Shown here one piece after another: positions 8,653 through 18,365 of a stretch of DNA of 64,000 nt (positions are counted from its first letter, which is position 1; every line of letters starts with the position of its first letter). A model generated the notes under the pieces. The model made no database searches. It was not told where the DNA came from and saw nothing but the letters and a program-made list of their open reading frames with translations. The stretch covers positions 1-64,000 of the forward strand of contig JAGOSF010000003.1 in assembly GCA_018062405.1 (NCBI GenBank), written 5' to 3'. Source of the stretch: Candidatus Babeliales bacterium (GTDB lineage: Bacteria > Babelota > Babeliae > Babelales > Chromulinivoraceae). The position numbers and the translations under genes are program-made.

Positions 8653-9663
8653 ATGAAAAAAATTATACAATTAAGCTTTATGTACTGTGTTTTATTCAAC
8701 ACACAAATCATACTAACCTATCAATTCGATCCAGAATCTCAGGAATTTCAACAACATCAAACTGAACAAGATACCAACATTCGATACATTCAACCTCATG
8801 AAATCGATCCTATAAAATCTCCTGAACTAACAAAATTCATACAAACCCATAGTTTATCACAAGATACATTACAAAAAGCAAACCCACATGATATTCAAGA
8901 AATCCAGCAGTTTTCTACAAATTTACAGCAAATAATAGATGACATTGAACATGGAAATTCTGAATATACTCCAGAAGCTGTCATGCAAATAGGCTTTACT
9001 CTGCTAGCAAAAACTAAAGAGATGAGCCCTTCCATAGATAAAGGAAGCGATATCAGTAGAATAGTTAATTCTCTTCGTCTTAAAAAAATCATCGAAAAAC
9101 ATGCCCTCAATCGTTTACACGCTACAGATAAATTTTTATTTCAAGGACCAACCCACTTAACAATTATGGCTCAAAGAGGAAAGTTTAATCGCTGTAAAAA
9201 TTTTTCATTACTTGAAACTCAACAAATTGCTAAATTAGTAGAAGAAACTGGTTTTTTAGATTGGGCAGGTGATACTATTAACAATATTGCAATCAACGAA
9301 AACGGCAAAATCGAATTTTTCGACACAGAAGATAAATCATTTGGTTATCCGTTTGATAGAATGTCAAAAGAATATAGAGACGATGCATCAACTATAAAAC
9401 CTATTGAAATAGAATCAATACCAGGTGGTTGTAAATTTAAATATATTACTCATTTACATAGACTGTATCGTTACATGAAACCTGAAGCTCAAGAATGGTA
9501 TCTCAAAAGAGTTCATGAATTAAACAGTCCTGAAGGATTTGCCCCTGCTCCACGCATCTATAACAATACTCAATATGACGATCCTGAAATAGATCTTCAG
9601 AAAGTTAAAACTGAATGGAGAAAGTTAGGAAAAAGTTACTCAGATCTTCAAGAAAATAGCTAA
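8653..9663 (+). CDS. Secreted protein with a kinase-like signature
   Basis: A 336-residue protein with a hydrophobic N-terminal signal sequence (residues 1-22) and an AGGA site before the ATG. About two-thirds along it reads ETGFLDW...NNIAINENGKIEFFDTED, reminiscent of the catalytic-loop Asn and metal-binding Asp of protein-kinase-like folds (pattern N-x-[I/L]-...-G-K-...-[I/F]-D-T-E). The gene at 47480 has the same arrangement (TGYWDW...GDNLL...GKLIFIDTEDIGF), so the two form a paralogous exported family. Kinase activity is not shown: no clear P-loop Lys was found. A role outside the cell, perhaps in the host, is inferred from the signal peptide. Confidence 0.75.
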   Translation: MKKIIQLSFMYCVLFNTQIILTYQFDPESQEFQQHQTEQDTNIRYIQPHEIDPIKSPELTKFIQTHSLSQDTLQKANPHDIQEIQQFSTNLQQIIDDIEHGNSEYTPEAVMQIGFTLLAKTKEMSPSIDKGSDISRIVNSLRLKKIIEKHALNRLHATDKFLFQGPTHLTIMAQRGKFNRCKNFSLLETQQIAKLVEETGFLDWAGDTINNIAINENGKIEFFDTEDKSFGYPFDRMSKEYRDDASTIKPIEIESIPGGCKFKYITHLHRLYRYMKPEAQEWYLKRVHELNSPEGFAPAPRIYNNTQYDDPEIDLQKVKTEWRKLGKSYSDLQENS

Positions 9664-9691
9664 TAATTAAGCTCAATTAAATCAATACAAC

Positions 9692-9752
9692 TTCTAGATC
9701 AAATAAATCAAACTCGAGCAACTCCTGTTTACGAAAATATTGATTCATAGTA
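9692..9752. repeat. Diverged direct repeat with promoter-like boxes, copy 2
   Basis: Partner of 8553-8613. It keeps TTTACG, 17 nt, then TAAACT, and lies 114 bp upstream of the lon ATG. Confidence 0.5.
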
Positions 9753-9865
9753 AACTAAAAGAAGTTATATGAGGGGAAAATATCTAAAAACAAAGCCCAA
9801 TCAGAATAATTCTCACCAACACGTCCTCATGAAATTTAAACGAATTTAAAAATAGGGAGTTGACT

Positions 9866-12373
9866 ATGATACTACACGACAAAGAACTCGAAAACTCACA
9901 GATAATCGTTGAAGAAGCAGAGCAAGCAATGCCAACAACGCTTGCAGTCTTGCCTTTAAAAAATATTGTCACCCTGCCAAGCAGCATTGTGCCTGTCATT
10001 GTTGGCAGAAAATCATCAATTCAAGCTGTTGAATATGCAGTCAAACATAATAATAAAACAATTTTTGTTACGGCACAAAAACACCCTGACACTGAAGATC
10101 CAACAATTGTTGATTTGTTTGAACATGGTACGATTTCGACCATTTTACAAATTATCAAAATGCCAAATGGCTCACTAAAAATATTGATCGAAGGCTTACA
10201 ACGAGCTAAAATCACCAAAACAGAACAAGATAACCCAGATTTTTTACTCGTCAATTTCGATTATATTCCAACGACGCAGAAATCGTCTGATGCTGAGCTT
10301 GAAGCTGGCTGGCGTCAACTTGAGCAGATTTATCAAAGCTACACAAAGTTCAACTCAAAAATACCTGCTGACATGACCGTCTTAGCTCGTAATTTTAAAG
10401 ATAAAGACTCAATCACCGACACGATTGCGGTCCATGCAAATTTATCTTTTGCAGATCGACAAGTCATTTTAGAAACTGCAGATTTAACAACGCGAATGAT
10501 CGATCTTGCAATTTTATTAAAAAATGAAATCGACATTTTACAAGTTGAACAACGAATCAAAGGCCGAATTCAAGACCAGGTAGAAAAAAATCAACGAGAA
10601 TATTATCTGACAGAGCAAATTAAAGCAATTCATAAAGAGCTTGGCCGCGAAGATCAGATGGAAGAAGTTAATGAACTTCGCTCGCAATTAAAAGCTTTAA
10701 AGCTACCTGCTCACGTTGCTGAAAAAACAGATAAAGAATTAACTCGCCTTGAACAGATGCCTGCAATGTCTGCAGAATCTGGTGTCAGCAAAAATTATCT
10801 TGATTGGATGATTAATTTGCCATGGCATAAAGTAAGCAAAGATTCTATCAGCCTTAAACAAGCTGAGATCATGCTTGAAAAACAACATGCTGGGTTGAAA
10901 AAAGCAAAAGAACGTATTATCGAATTTATTGCTGCAAAGAAATTTGCAAAAGATTTAAAACGATCCCCAATCATTTGTCTTGCTGGAGCTCCTGGTGTTG
11001 GTAAAACTTCACTTGCTAGTTCTATTGCTGCAACATTGGGCCGTGAATTTGTAAGAATTTCACTTGGTGGCGTTCGTGACGAAGCAGAAATCAGAGGCCA
11101 TCGCCGAACCTATATCGGTGCAATGCCTGGTAAAATCATGCAAGCAATGCGCAAAGCAAAAACAGTTAACCCTGTCATTTTACTTGATGAAATCGATAAA
11201 ATGTCTCGAGATCATGCAGGAGACCCTTCTGCAGCGTTACTTGAAGTATTAGATCCAGAACAAAACAAAACTTTTGTTGATCATTTCGTTGATGTGGAAT
11301 ACGATCTTTCACAAGTTATGTTCATTGCTACAGCAAACATGATTGATGCTATTCCTTATCCTTTATATGATCGCATGGAAATTATTTCGCTTCCTGGATA
11401 CACAGAAAAAGAAAAGCTATTTATTGCAAATAAATTTCTGATCCCAAAACATTTAAAAGAGCATAATTTACAGAAAAAACAGTTTAAAATAACTGATGCA
11501 ACGCTGTTAAAAATTATCGATGAACACACACAAGAAGCTGGGATTCGTCAACTTGAACGAGTGATTACAAAATTAATTCGTAAAACAATTCAAGAACTTT
11601 TACACCAAGGTGAACATAAAGTTATCAACATCACCAATGACAAAGTACAAACTTGGCTTGGCTATCCTAAGTTTAAGAAAGCAAGCTTAAACACAGGCAG
11701 CCGTATCGGTATTGCAACTGGCCTTGCATGGACAGAACTTGGCGGTGATGTGCTTGAAATCGAAGTTGTATCATTACCAGGAAAAGGTAACTTTACCCTG
11801 ACTGGTCAACTTGGTGAAGTGATGCAAGAGTCTGCGCAAGCAGCTTTAAGTTACATCAAAGCAAATGCAACTCGCTTAAAAATACCGCACAGTACTTTTA
11901 ACACCAAAGATATTCACATCCACTTGCCAGAAGGCGCAACTCCAAAAGATGGTCCTTCAGCTGGGATATCAATGTGTTCTGCAATGGTTTCGGTCTTAAC
12001 TGGCATACCTTTAAAACCAAATTATGCAATGACTGGTGAAATCACTTTGCGAGGTCGGGTTCTTGGAGTAGGTGGGCTTAAAGAGAAAATTCTAGCTGCT
12101 CAACAGTACCAAATGACCAACGTAATTTTACCAAAATCGAATGAAAATGATATAAAAGAGTTTGCAGACGACATAGAAAATGTTACATTATTCTTTGCTG
12201 ATCATATGGATGAAGTACTTGAAAAAGTCCTTGAACAAAACCCTTTTACCCGAAAAGTAAAAGTTGCTCAAGATAAAACAGATGCTGATGCAAAGAAAAA
12301 AAAGAGCGCAAGTAAAACAAGTAGCACAACAAAAAAGAAGACCGTAGCGATAAGCAGTAAAAAAAATAAATAA
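9866..12373 (+). CDS. lon: ATP-dependent protease Lon (LonA)
   Basis: Cytosolic AAA+ serine protease that degrades misfolded and regulatory proteins. N-terminal LON substrate domain begins with LPLKNIVTLPS; the Walker A GAPGVGKT lies near residue 373; Walker B VILLDEIDK follows; the protease domain has KDGPSAGIS with catalytic Ser near 698 and Lys in GGLKEKILAA near 740. The total of 836 residues is slightly long owing to a Lys/Ser/Thr tail. The frame extends to a TTG at 9860, but the ATG at 9866 is correctly spaced from AGGGAG. It may be transcribed from the repeat promoter at 9692-9752. Confidence 0.97.
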   Translation: MILHDKELENSQIIVEEAEQAMPTTLAVLPLKNIVTLPSSIVPVIVGRKSSIQAVEYAVKHNNKTIFVTAQKHPDTEDPTIVDLFEHGTISTILQIIKMPNGSLKILIEGLQRAKITKTEQDNPDFLLVNFDYIPTTQKSSDAELEAGWRQLEQIYQSYTKFNSKIPADMTVLARNFKDKDSITDTIAVHANLSFADRQVILETADLTTRMIDLAILLKNEIDILQVEQRIKGRIQDQVEKNQREYYLTEQIKAIHKELGREDQMEEVNELRSQLKALKLPAHVAEKTDKELTRLEQMPAMSAESGVSKNYLDWMINLPWHKVSKDSISLKQAEIMLEKQHAGLKKAKERIIEFIAAKKFAKDLKRSPIICLAGAPGVGKTSLASSIAATLGREFVRISLGGVRDEAEIRGHRRTYIGAMPGKIMQAMRKAKTVNPVILLDEIDKMSRDHAGDPSAALLEVLDPEQNKTFVDHFVDVEYDLSQVMFIATANMIDAIPYPLYDRMEIISLPGYTEKEKLFIANKFLIPKHLKEHNLQKKQFKITDATLLKIIDEHTQEAGIRQLERVITKLIRKTIQELLHQGEHKVINITNDKVQTWLGYPKFKKASLNTGSRIGIATGLAWTELGGDVLEIEVVSLPGKGNFTLTGQLGEVMQESAQAALSYIKANATRLKIPHSTFNTKDIHIHLPEGATPKDGPSAGISMCSAMVSVLTGIPLKPNYAMTGEITLRGRVLGVGGLKEKILAAQQYQMTNVILPKSNENDIKEFADDIENVTLFFADHMDEVLEKVLEQNPFTRKVKVAQDKTDADAKKKKSASKTSSTTKKKTVAISSKKNK

Positions 12374-12404
12374 ACACAACTCGTCGGTTTTTTAAGGATT
12401 TTCT

Positions 12405-12593
12405 ATGAAAAGATATTTGAGCTTATTCGTTCTATCAGCAGCTCTTTTAGTAACAGCTAACTGTGGTAACAAAAAGCAAACTAAAGCAGCTGTAACTCAA
12501 CAAGAAACTACGGTACAAAATTTTGTTGAAGAAGAACAAATGAATGATACAACAGCTCAAGATAAAAAAGAAGATTATTCAATCGCTGCGTAA
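12405..12593 (+). CDS. Small predicted lipoprotein
   Basis: Sixty-two residues with a hydrophobic signal sequence ending in a lipobox-like LVTANC, so Cys 20 is the probable lipidated residue. The mature part of ~43 residues is Gln/Lys/Glu-rich without a known domain. It follows lon by 31 bp and is closed by a strong terminator at 12621-12650, so it may be a lon-operon tail. Function unknown. Confidence 0.75.
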   Translation: MKRYLSLFVLSAALLVTANCGNKKQTKAAVTQQETTVQNFVEEEQMNDTTAQDKKEDYSIAA

Positions 12594-12620
12594 AGCTGAT
12601 TGCTAGATCTTGTTAAAATT

Positions 12621-12650
12621 AAGAGGAAGTTTATAAGCTTCCTCTTTTTT
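12621..12650 (+). terminator. Intrinsic terminator
   Basis: AAGAGGAAG pairs with CTTCCTCTT and is followed by a T run; it closes lon and the small lipoprotein gene. Confidence 0.9.
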
Positions 12651-12775
12651 ATTGCACAAAATTTCACCCTTTGCAAATTTTACAAAAATGACAAACTTTG
12701 ATAATCTCATTGTATGAATAATTCAATTTGTAAAAAAACAAATCTAGATTATTTTTCAATTCCAGAAAAAAAATC

Positions 12776-13438
12776 ATGGTTACCATCCGAAAGTTTATTA
12801 AAAGTTTTATGAAATCAATTCAATTTCTTATATTTTGCATCATTGCAATAGTTCAAACAGATATCAATGCATCTTTCCAAAAAAATCCTACAAAAATAAA
12901 GACAACATATTATCTTTGTAATGGTTTCACCACAGATGTAAGAGCTCATGTTCGAGCGTTTAATTTACTGAAAACTGGTAAACAGAAAGCTGATTTTGTT
13001 GCATTATTACAAAGATCAAGAGATAATGCTTTATTAGAAAAAATTAAAAGACAAGCTACCAAACCTCAAAGCCAAATTATCACTGCTCTCAAAACACAGA
13101 TAACAAAAACTTCTTTTGATGATTTTTTAGATAATCGACAAAAAGATCCAATTTATATTCCAGCGCCACATAATTCATCATTGTCACACTTCGAATTAAC
13201 AAATGAATTACCTTCTTACTATCCTACACTCGATTCTGATATCGAAAAGGATATGTTACCTTATATATTAAACCTTCTTACTGAAGAAGAACCAACAGTA
13301 CATAATGCAACAAAAGAAGTTCCTGGGATTCATCTTTTGAAAAACAAAGAAAAAGACCCTATTTACATAGAACCTCAATCAAGCCCGACCTCGACATCAA
13401 AACTCTATAGAGTCATAAGCCCTCAGCCAAAAAATTAA
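12776..13438 (+). CDS. Secreted hypothetical protein
   Basis: 220 residues with an N-terminal hydrophobic stretch (residues 13-28) consistent with a signal peptide or anchor. The start is uncertain: the ATG at 12776 or the internal ATG at 12809 both fit, and neither has a strong ribosome binding site. The C-terminal half contains the short repeated phrase KDPIYI(P/E) twice, about 70 residues apart, in a proline-rich context. No recognised domain. It is followed by the terminator at 13463-13497. Confidence 0.65.
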   Translation: MVTIRKFIKSFMKSIQFLIFCIIAIVQTDINASFQKNPTKIKTTYYLCNGFTTDVRAHVRAFNLLKTGKQKADFVALLQRSRDNALLEKIKRQATKPQSQIITALKTQITKTSFDDFLDNRQKDPIYIPAPHNSSLSHFELTNELPSYYPTLDSDIEKDMLPYILNLLTEEEPTVHNATKEVPGIHLLKNKEKDPIYIEPQSSPTSTSKLYRVISPQPKN

Positions 13439-13462
13439 TTATAAATTTGCCCAGGTATTAAG

Positions 13463-13497
13463 AAAAAGCCCTTCGAATATATTGAAGGGCTTTTTTT
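13463..13497. terminator. Bidirectional intrinsic terminator
   Basis: AAAAGCCCTTC pairs with GAAGGGCTTTT and sits between convergent genes; its right end overlaps the cmk stop codon. Confidence 0.9.
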
Positions 13498-14167
13498 ATG
13501 CTTGAATGATCAAAAGTAAAACATCGAGAGTTTGATGAATTGATTGATGTGATGTATCTATTTCAACAGCATCATCTGCCTTTTTCAAAGGAGAAACTGA
13601 TCGTTTCATATCTCGTTCATCGCGAGATTGCGTCATTTCCAAAGCTTGTTCAAAACTGATCGTAACACCATTTTTTTCAAGATCTGCTTGCAAACGTTGT
13701 GCGCGAATATCAGGAGCTGCGGTAACATAAAATTTAAATTGTGCTTGTGGATAAATTTCAGTTCCACCATCACGGCCATCAGTTACTAAATTATGCACAG
13801 CACCAAAATATTGTTGGAGAGGAACAACGATTCTACGAACTCCAGCATGCGCTGAAACGATGGAGGCATCATGCGAAACGCTGCTATTTTTTAAATATTG
13901 TGTAATCTCTGTACCCTTAAAAAAAACTTGGGCAATACCGTCTTCATAAATATAGTTAAAATTATTTTGATCTAATATTAACGCAATATCATCGAGATTT
14001 GGATTATGTAATTGCTCTTGTGTGTAACCAAATTCTGTCACTAAAATATAAGCCAGCGATCGATATAAATAACCACTGTTGATATAAAAAAATCCAAGTT
14101 TTTGCGCAAGCAATTGTGCCAAGGTTGACTTGCCACTTCCGCACGGGCCATCAAGTGTAATAATCAT
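13496..14167 (-). CDS. cmk: Cytidylate kinase
   Basis: Phosphorylates CMP/dCMP to the diphosphates. The P-loop GPCGSGKST is at residues 7-15, YINSGYLYRSLAY follows at the nucleotide site, and DGRDGGTEIYPQAQFKFY is the family signature in the middle. At 223 residues it is standard size. The start overlaps the recJ stop by 4 bp (ATGA), so it is translationally coupled to recJ. Even with nucleotide import, the cell keeps pyrimidine monophosphate recycling. Confidence 0.95.
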   Translation of the reverse strand: MIITLDGPCGSGKSTLAQLLAQKLGFFYINSGYLYRSLAYILVTEFGYTQEQLHNPNLDDIALILDQNNFNYIYEDGIAQVFFKGTEITQYLKNSSVSHDASIVSAHAGVRRIVVPLQQYFGAVHNLVTDGRDGGTEIYPQAQFKFYVTAAPDIRAQRLQADLEKNGVTISFEQALEMTQSRDERDMKRSVSPLKKADDAVEIDTSHQSIHQTLDVLLLIIQA

Positions 14168-15906
14168 GAATCTTTCCTTAATTTTGCAATATCAATTCCT
14201 TGTAACTCTACCGTTGTTCTTCCATTCCAATAATTTTCCATAACTTGTGCAACAACATCAAACGGCTCATCACCTTGGGCTATTAACTGTTCAAAAAGTT
14301 CTGGACGATTAAAAAACACCAACGGTTTAATGACACCGTCAGCAAAAATCACGCATTTAACATGGAGATCTTTCATCAAAGTTGGTCGCTGAACCAGCAC
14401 AACATCTTTAATATAAAAGTATGGTTGAGAATTTTGATGACCAAATGGTTCAAGATGAGCCATGTCTGTTATAAATTTATGAGAGAAATCTGGAAGTTTT
14501 GCATGCGCATCGATCCGTAATTTCTGCTGCAAATCAAATTCAGTTAATTCTGCTGCAACTTTTTTTTCTAAATTTTCTTTTAACTGAGCTAAATTTTCAA
14601 TTTTAATCGCAAGCCCTGCAGCCTGAGCATGCCCACCAAAAGTTTCAATTAAATGAGCATTTTCAACAAGCCCATCAAAAATACTAAATTCAGCAATCGA
14701 ACGACAAGAACCTTTTGCAAGACCATCTTTTGTTAAATGAAATAATAAAGTTGGTTTGCCATAAGCCCCAACCAATCGAGATGCAACTAAACCAATCACA
14801 CCAGTTGCCCAATTCGCACTTGCTGCGACAATCACATTTTCTTTTGATACATCGATTGCATTTGAATCTATTTGAGCTTTCACATCTTGAAATATCTCGT
14901 TTTCTATCTCTTTGCGAGCCTGGTTTAATTGCCACAAAAGCTTTCCGATTCTATCAGTATCAGCTTCGTTACTTCCAATTAAAAACTGAACCCCCTGACG
15001 TGGGTCGTCAAGCCTGCCAAGTGCGTTAATTTGCGGTGTGAGCATAAAACCAATATCAAGTGAGCCGATTGCTGGCTTTACAAATTTGTTATTCGTTTTT
15101 AAAACTTTTAAAGCATAACTTTCATGACGATTAATATGAGCAAGGCCGTAACGCACCCAATAACGATTTTCACCAGTCAAAGGCACAACGTCTGCAACAG
15201 TCCCCAACAATAAAAGTTCGATAACTTTATCTGGCAACTCCATATTTTTTTCTTGATACAAAAGCGTCATCAACTTAAACGCAACGCCAACACCTGCAAA
15301 ATATTTATAAGGATAGTTGCAATCTTCCTGATGCGGATTGACCAATGCAAAAACATCAGGAACTTTACCATGCGGTCGGTGATGATCGGTAATAATTACA
15401 TCAATACCAAGCTCTTTTGCACGTGCAGCTGGGGCAAATGCAGTCGTTCCGTTATCCACCGTCAAAATAATTTTGTAACCATTTGCAGCAGCTCGTTCAA
15501 CAACTTTTGTCGATAAACCATACCCATCACGAGCTCGATTTGGCAAAAAGAAGTTAACGTTTGCACCAAGTGGCATCATCGCCGTCATAACCAATGAAGA
15601 TGACGTAATTCCATCAACGTCATAATCACCAAAAATTAAAATTTTTTCTTTATGTTCAATTGCTTGTAAAAGTCGAACTACCGCTTTTGATGCATCTTTC
15701 ATCAAAGCTGGATCATGCACACTGATATCTTTCGAAACCAATAAAAAATCTTGGAGCTGTTTTTTATCAACAAATCCACGAGCAACCAAGGTCTGAGCCA
15801 AAGGAAATGATAAATTATAGTCAGCCGCAATCTGCATTACAAGATCATGCTGTGTCTGTGGCAGTCGCCACAAATATTTTCTACCCTGAATGGTTGCATG
15901 CTGCAT
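14164..15906 (-). CDS. recJ: Single-stranded-DNA exonuclease RecJ
   Basis: DHH-family 5'-3' exonuclease for recombination and mismatch repair. Motifs visible: FGDYDVDGITS near residues 95-105, TDHHRPHG, and the DHHA1 part with ETFGGHAQAAG. Length is 580 residues. The frame runs to a TTG at 15924, but the ATG at 15906 has AAGG at the right distance and is preferred. The 5' 555 bp region (15434-15988) is repeated at 16708-17262, where it forms a truncated copy. Confidence 0.95.
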   Translation of the reverse strand: MQHATIQGRKYLWRLPQTQHDLVMQIAADYNLSFPLAQTLVARGFVDKKQLQDFLLVSKDISVHDPALMKDASKAVVRLLQAIEHKEKILIFGDYDVDGITSSSLVMTAMMPLGANVNFFLPNRARDGYGLSTKVVERAAANGYKIILTVDNGTTAFAPAARAKELGIDVIITDHHRPHGKVPDVFALVNPHQEDCNYPYKYFAGVGVAFKLMTLLYQEKNMELPDKVIELLLLGTVADVVPLTGENRYWVRYGLAHINRHESYALKVLKTNNKFVKPAIGSLDIGFMLTPQINALGRLDDPRQGVQFLIGSNEADTDRIGKLLWQLNQARKEIENEIFQDVKAQIDSNAIDVSKENVIVAASANWATGVIGLVASRLVGAYGKPTLLFHLTKDGLAKGSCRSIAEFSIFDGLVENAHLIETFGGHAQAAGLAIKIENLAQLKENLEKKVAAELTEFDLQQKLRIDAHAKLPDFSHKFITDMAHLEPFGHQNSQPYFYIKDVVLVQRPTLMKDLHVKCVIFADGVIKPLVFFNRPELFEQLIAQGDEPFDVVAQVMENYWNGRTTVELQGIDIAKLRKDS

Positions 15907-15988
15907 AAAAAACCTTTGGAACAAATAATAAACATCTATTCTTCTAGGATACCTGAGAAGACCATTTTCTGTCTACTTGATTACAAAA
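15434..15988. repeat. Direct repeat, original copy (recJ 5' end)
   Basis: Aligns without gaps to 16708-17262 with an offset of 1274 bp. I see only about six mismatches, most within the first ~75 bp of the repeat and one near its far end. Confidence 0.95.
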
Positions 15989-16062
15989 TTTTTGGAGTGA
16001 AAGCCAAAGATTGTTCAAGGTAATTTTAGTTAAAATGATACTGTAAAGATCGCAACTTAGGT

Positions 16063-16662
16063 TTAATTTACTTTAAAGTTTGGGTTCATCCATGCGCCTA
16101 ATATTTCTGTTGCAAAAGTCCCATCTGGAAGCTTTTGATAATTTTTACGATGACCTTCTTCAATAAATCCACATCGCTGCATAATAGCAATATTTATAGG
16201 ATGAATACCATGCCATTGTACACGTAAAATTTCTGGATGATGATCTTTAATATCTTGTAACATATAAAATAATAATTCGCCCATCAAATCATTTTTTCTA
16301 AAATCTGGATCTTCAGAACAACCACTAGCATACAAAATATGTTTAAAAGCTTCAGATTTTATTTGCCCAAAAACAAAATATGCCAATAATTTTGGTCTTT
16401 CTCCGTTTTCCACAACCTCTTCAATAACAAAACCAAATCCTGTAGTTTCATAAGCTTTGCATGCTCTATCAACCATCTCTTCAACAATTTCATCTGATGA
16501 CTCTATAACATAATCACTATAAAATTTTTGATTCTTTTTACTATTTTCAATCATTCCTTGTCTATCATCAGAACACATTTTACGAATTGTATACAAAGGT
16601 GTTTCTGCATAAAGATATAGTGGCATCAAAAAAATAAACATATAATATTGCTTAAAATTCAT
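16063..16662 (-). CDS. Secreted GNAT-family acetyltransferase
   Basis: 199 residues: a signal peptide (MNFKQYYMFIFLMPLYLYA) followed by a GNAT-type fold with a conserved LLAYFVFGQI strand, RKNDLMGELLFYML at the acetyl-CoA-binding helix, and a C-terminal NIAIMQRCGFIEEGHRKNY, the usual final element. The ATG at 16662 is preferred because AAAGGAT precedes it. GNAT enzymes are normally cytosolic; export of one suggests action on a host or periplasmic substrate, but the acceptor is unknown. It lies exactly between the two copies of the recJ repeat. Confidence 0.85.
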   Translation of the reverse strand: MNFKQYYMFIFLMPLYLYAETPLYTIRKMCSDDRQGMIENSKKNQKFYSDYVIESSDEIVEEMVDRACKAYETTGFGFVIEEVVENGERPKLLAYFVFGQIKSEAFKHILYASGCSEDPDFRKNDLMGELLFYMLQDIKDHHPEILRVQWHGIHPINIAIMQRCGFIEEGHRKNYQKLPDGTFATEILGAWMNPNFKVN

Positions 16663-16707
16663 TTTAAATCCTTTCATTTTGATATAAAAATACTGCTCTC
16701 AATTGGA

Positions 16708-17180
16708 GCAAATGCAGTCGTCTCGTTATCCACGGTCAAAATAATTTTATAACCATTTGCAGCAGCTCATTCAACAACTTTTGTCGATAAACCATACCCA
16801 TCACGAGCTCGATTTGGCAAAAAGAAGTTAACGTTTGCACCAAGTGGCATCATCGCCGTCATAACCAATGAAGATGACGTAATTCCATCAACGTCATAAT
16901 CACCAAAAATTAAAATTTTTTCTTTATGTTCAATTGCTTGTAAAAGTCGAACTACCGCTTTTGATGCATCTTTCATCAAAGCTGGATCATGCACACTGAT
17001 ATCTTTCGAAACCAATAAAAAATCTTGGAGCTGTTTTTTATCAACAAATCCACGAGCAACCAAGGTCTGAGCCAAAGGAAATGATAAATTATAGTCAGCC
17101 GCAATCTGCATTACAAGATCATGCTGTGTCTGTGGCAGTCGCCACAAATATTTTCTACCCTGAATGGTTGCATGCTGCAT
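16708..17180 (-). pseudogene. Truncated recJ copy
   Basis: Codes for the first 137 residues of RecJ exactly, then a C-to-T change turns the Arg codon after VVE into TGA at 16767-16769, and homology stops at 16708. Only the N-terminal part of the DHH domain is present, so no exonuclease activity is expected. Intact ribosome binding site and start suggest the fragment could still be translated. Confidence 0.9.
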
Positions 17181-17262
17181 AAAAAACCTTTGGAACAAAT
17201 AATAAACATCTATTCTTCTAGGATACCTGAGAAGACCATTTCCTGTCTACTTGATTACAAAA
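16708..17262. repeat. Direct repeat, second copy (recJ 5' end)
   Basis: Matches 15434-15988. The copy includes the recJ start region and ~80 bp upstream of it. The right end abuts a fragment of the putative immunity gene family. Confidence 0.95.
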
Positions 17263-17301
17263 AATTCAGAATTTAATAGATTTTCCAACGCCATGACTTT
17301 T

Positions 17302-17408
17302 CTACTCAGTTCTAAGGTGCTCTTCTATAAATTGCTCCATGAGCTCTTGCGTCTCAAATGGCTTAAGATCAAACCAATCTTTATCATCTTGATAGAGCAA
17401 TAAAAATG
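17302..17408 (-). pseudogene. C-terminal fragment of the putative immunity family
   Basis: The last ~35 codons (ending HLRTE) match the ends of the genes at 18415 and 23555 almost base for base. Homology stops at 17408 without a start codon. It marks an old copy of the array cut by recombination next to the recJ repeat. Confidence 0.85.
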
Positions 17409-17574
17409 TATTATTGCTTGACCTGGCTATATGGGCCTTAAAATAGTTCTTTGATCATCATAATACAATTTGAAAACTTTACAATTTCCCAAAAACAATC
17501 GGGGCAATTGAGGTTTCTTCTACTTATGATATTATTAGGGGTAGAAATATATAACCATTTTACAAGGAATAAAT

Positions 17575-18237
17575 ATGAAAAATGTAAACTTATTGTTGAT
17601 GGTCGCAGTTTTTATGGTATTTTTTTCTGTTGATGCAGCTCTGACTCAATCTCTTAGACAATCTGCAAAAATAGTCACTCCTGCTGCAACAGCTACCCTT
17701 GGAATAGCTATTGGGCGAAAAATGTCGAGTGAATCTTCAAAACTTCCAGCTGTTATAGGAAATAAAACCTTAACTACCATTGAAAATTCAATTAAAGAGA
17801 TTCAAGATTCAAGAGATTCAATTATTGAAAGTTCATCTTTTCGATTTACTTATAAACAATTGTTAGATAAAGCTCAGAATTGTGAATCTTATGGACAAGC
17901 TGAACAATTTATAAAAGAACATTGTTCTGTGTTAGATTCTGGTTTAGGAATGTCTGAAAAAAAGTTAAATCAATTAACTGCACTTATCGAAGATCTTCAA
18001 TTAAAAAACAATAAGCAGATACAACAAAATAAAACAGAGCAATTGTTACTTCAGCAATTAAAAGAAGAAAATCAAGTTTTTCAAAGTTTTAATGATCGTT
18101 TATTAAAAGCACAAAGAAATAGACGAGATGAAATTGGTAATAAATTAATTACTAAGGGAAATTTTATGATTAATTATGTGATTTTTGATACCGTAAAGAA
18201 TAGTTTAGTCGCAATAGTAAACTTCTTTAAAGACTAA
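17575..18237 (+). CDS. Secreted coiled-coil hypothetical protein
   Basis: 220 residues. Signal peptide at residues 1-20 with likely cleavage after VDA, then a small Ala/Thr-rich segment and a long charged helical region (residues ~110-200, rich in Gln, Lys, Glu and Leu) that looks like a coiled coil. AAGGAA precedes the ATG. It is followed by the long inverted repeat at 18298-18344. It faces opposite to the toxin locus around it and no function can be assigned. Confidence 0.75.
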   Translation: MKNVNLLLMVAVFMVFFSVDAALTQSLRQSAKIVTPAATATLGIAIGRKMSSESSKLPAVIGNKTLTTIENSIKEIQDSRDSIIESSSFRFTYKQLLDKAQNCESYGQAEQFIKEHCSVLDSGLGMSEKKLNQLTALIEDLQLKNNKQIQQNKTEQLLLQQLKEENQVFQSFNDRLLKAQRNRRDEIGNKLITKGNFMINYVIFDTVKNSLVAIVNFFKD

Positions 18238-18297
18238 AATATTTTGGTAGTGAAACAAAATAAGCTGATCTGATTTAATAAAGTTTTTTAATTAAAA

Positions 18298-18344
18298 GCA
18301 AACTCCCTTTTGAAACATAGTCACAAAATCAAAAGGGAGTTTGC
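18298..18344. terminator. Long inverted repeat, probable terminator
   Basis: A perfect 16-bp stem (gcaaactcccttttga at 18298-18313 and tcaaaagggagtttgc at 18329-18344) with a 15-nt loop. No long T run follows on either strand, so it could instead be an mRNA-stabilising structure. Confidence 0.6.
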
Positions 18345-18365
18345 ACAAAATTACTTACAAGCTCC

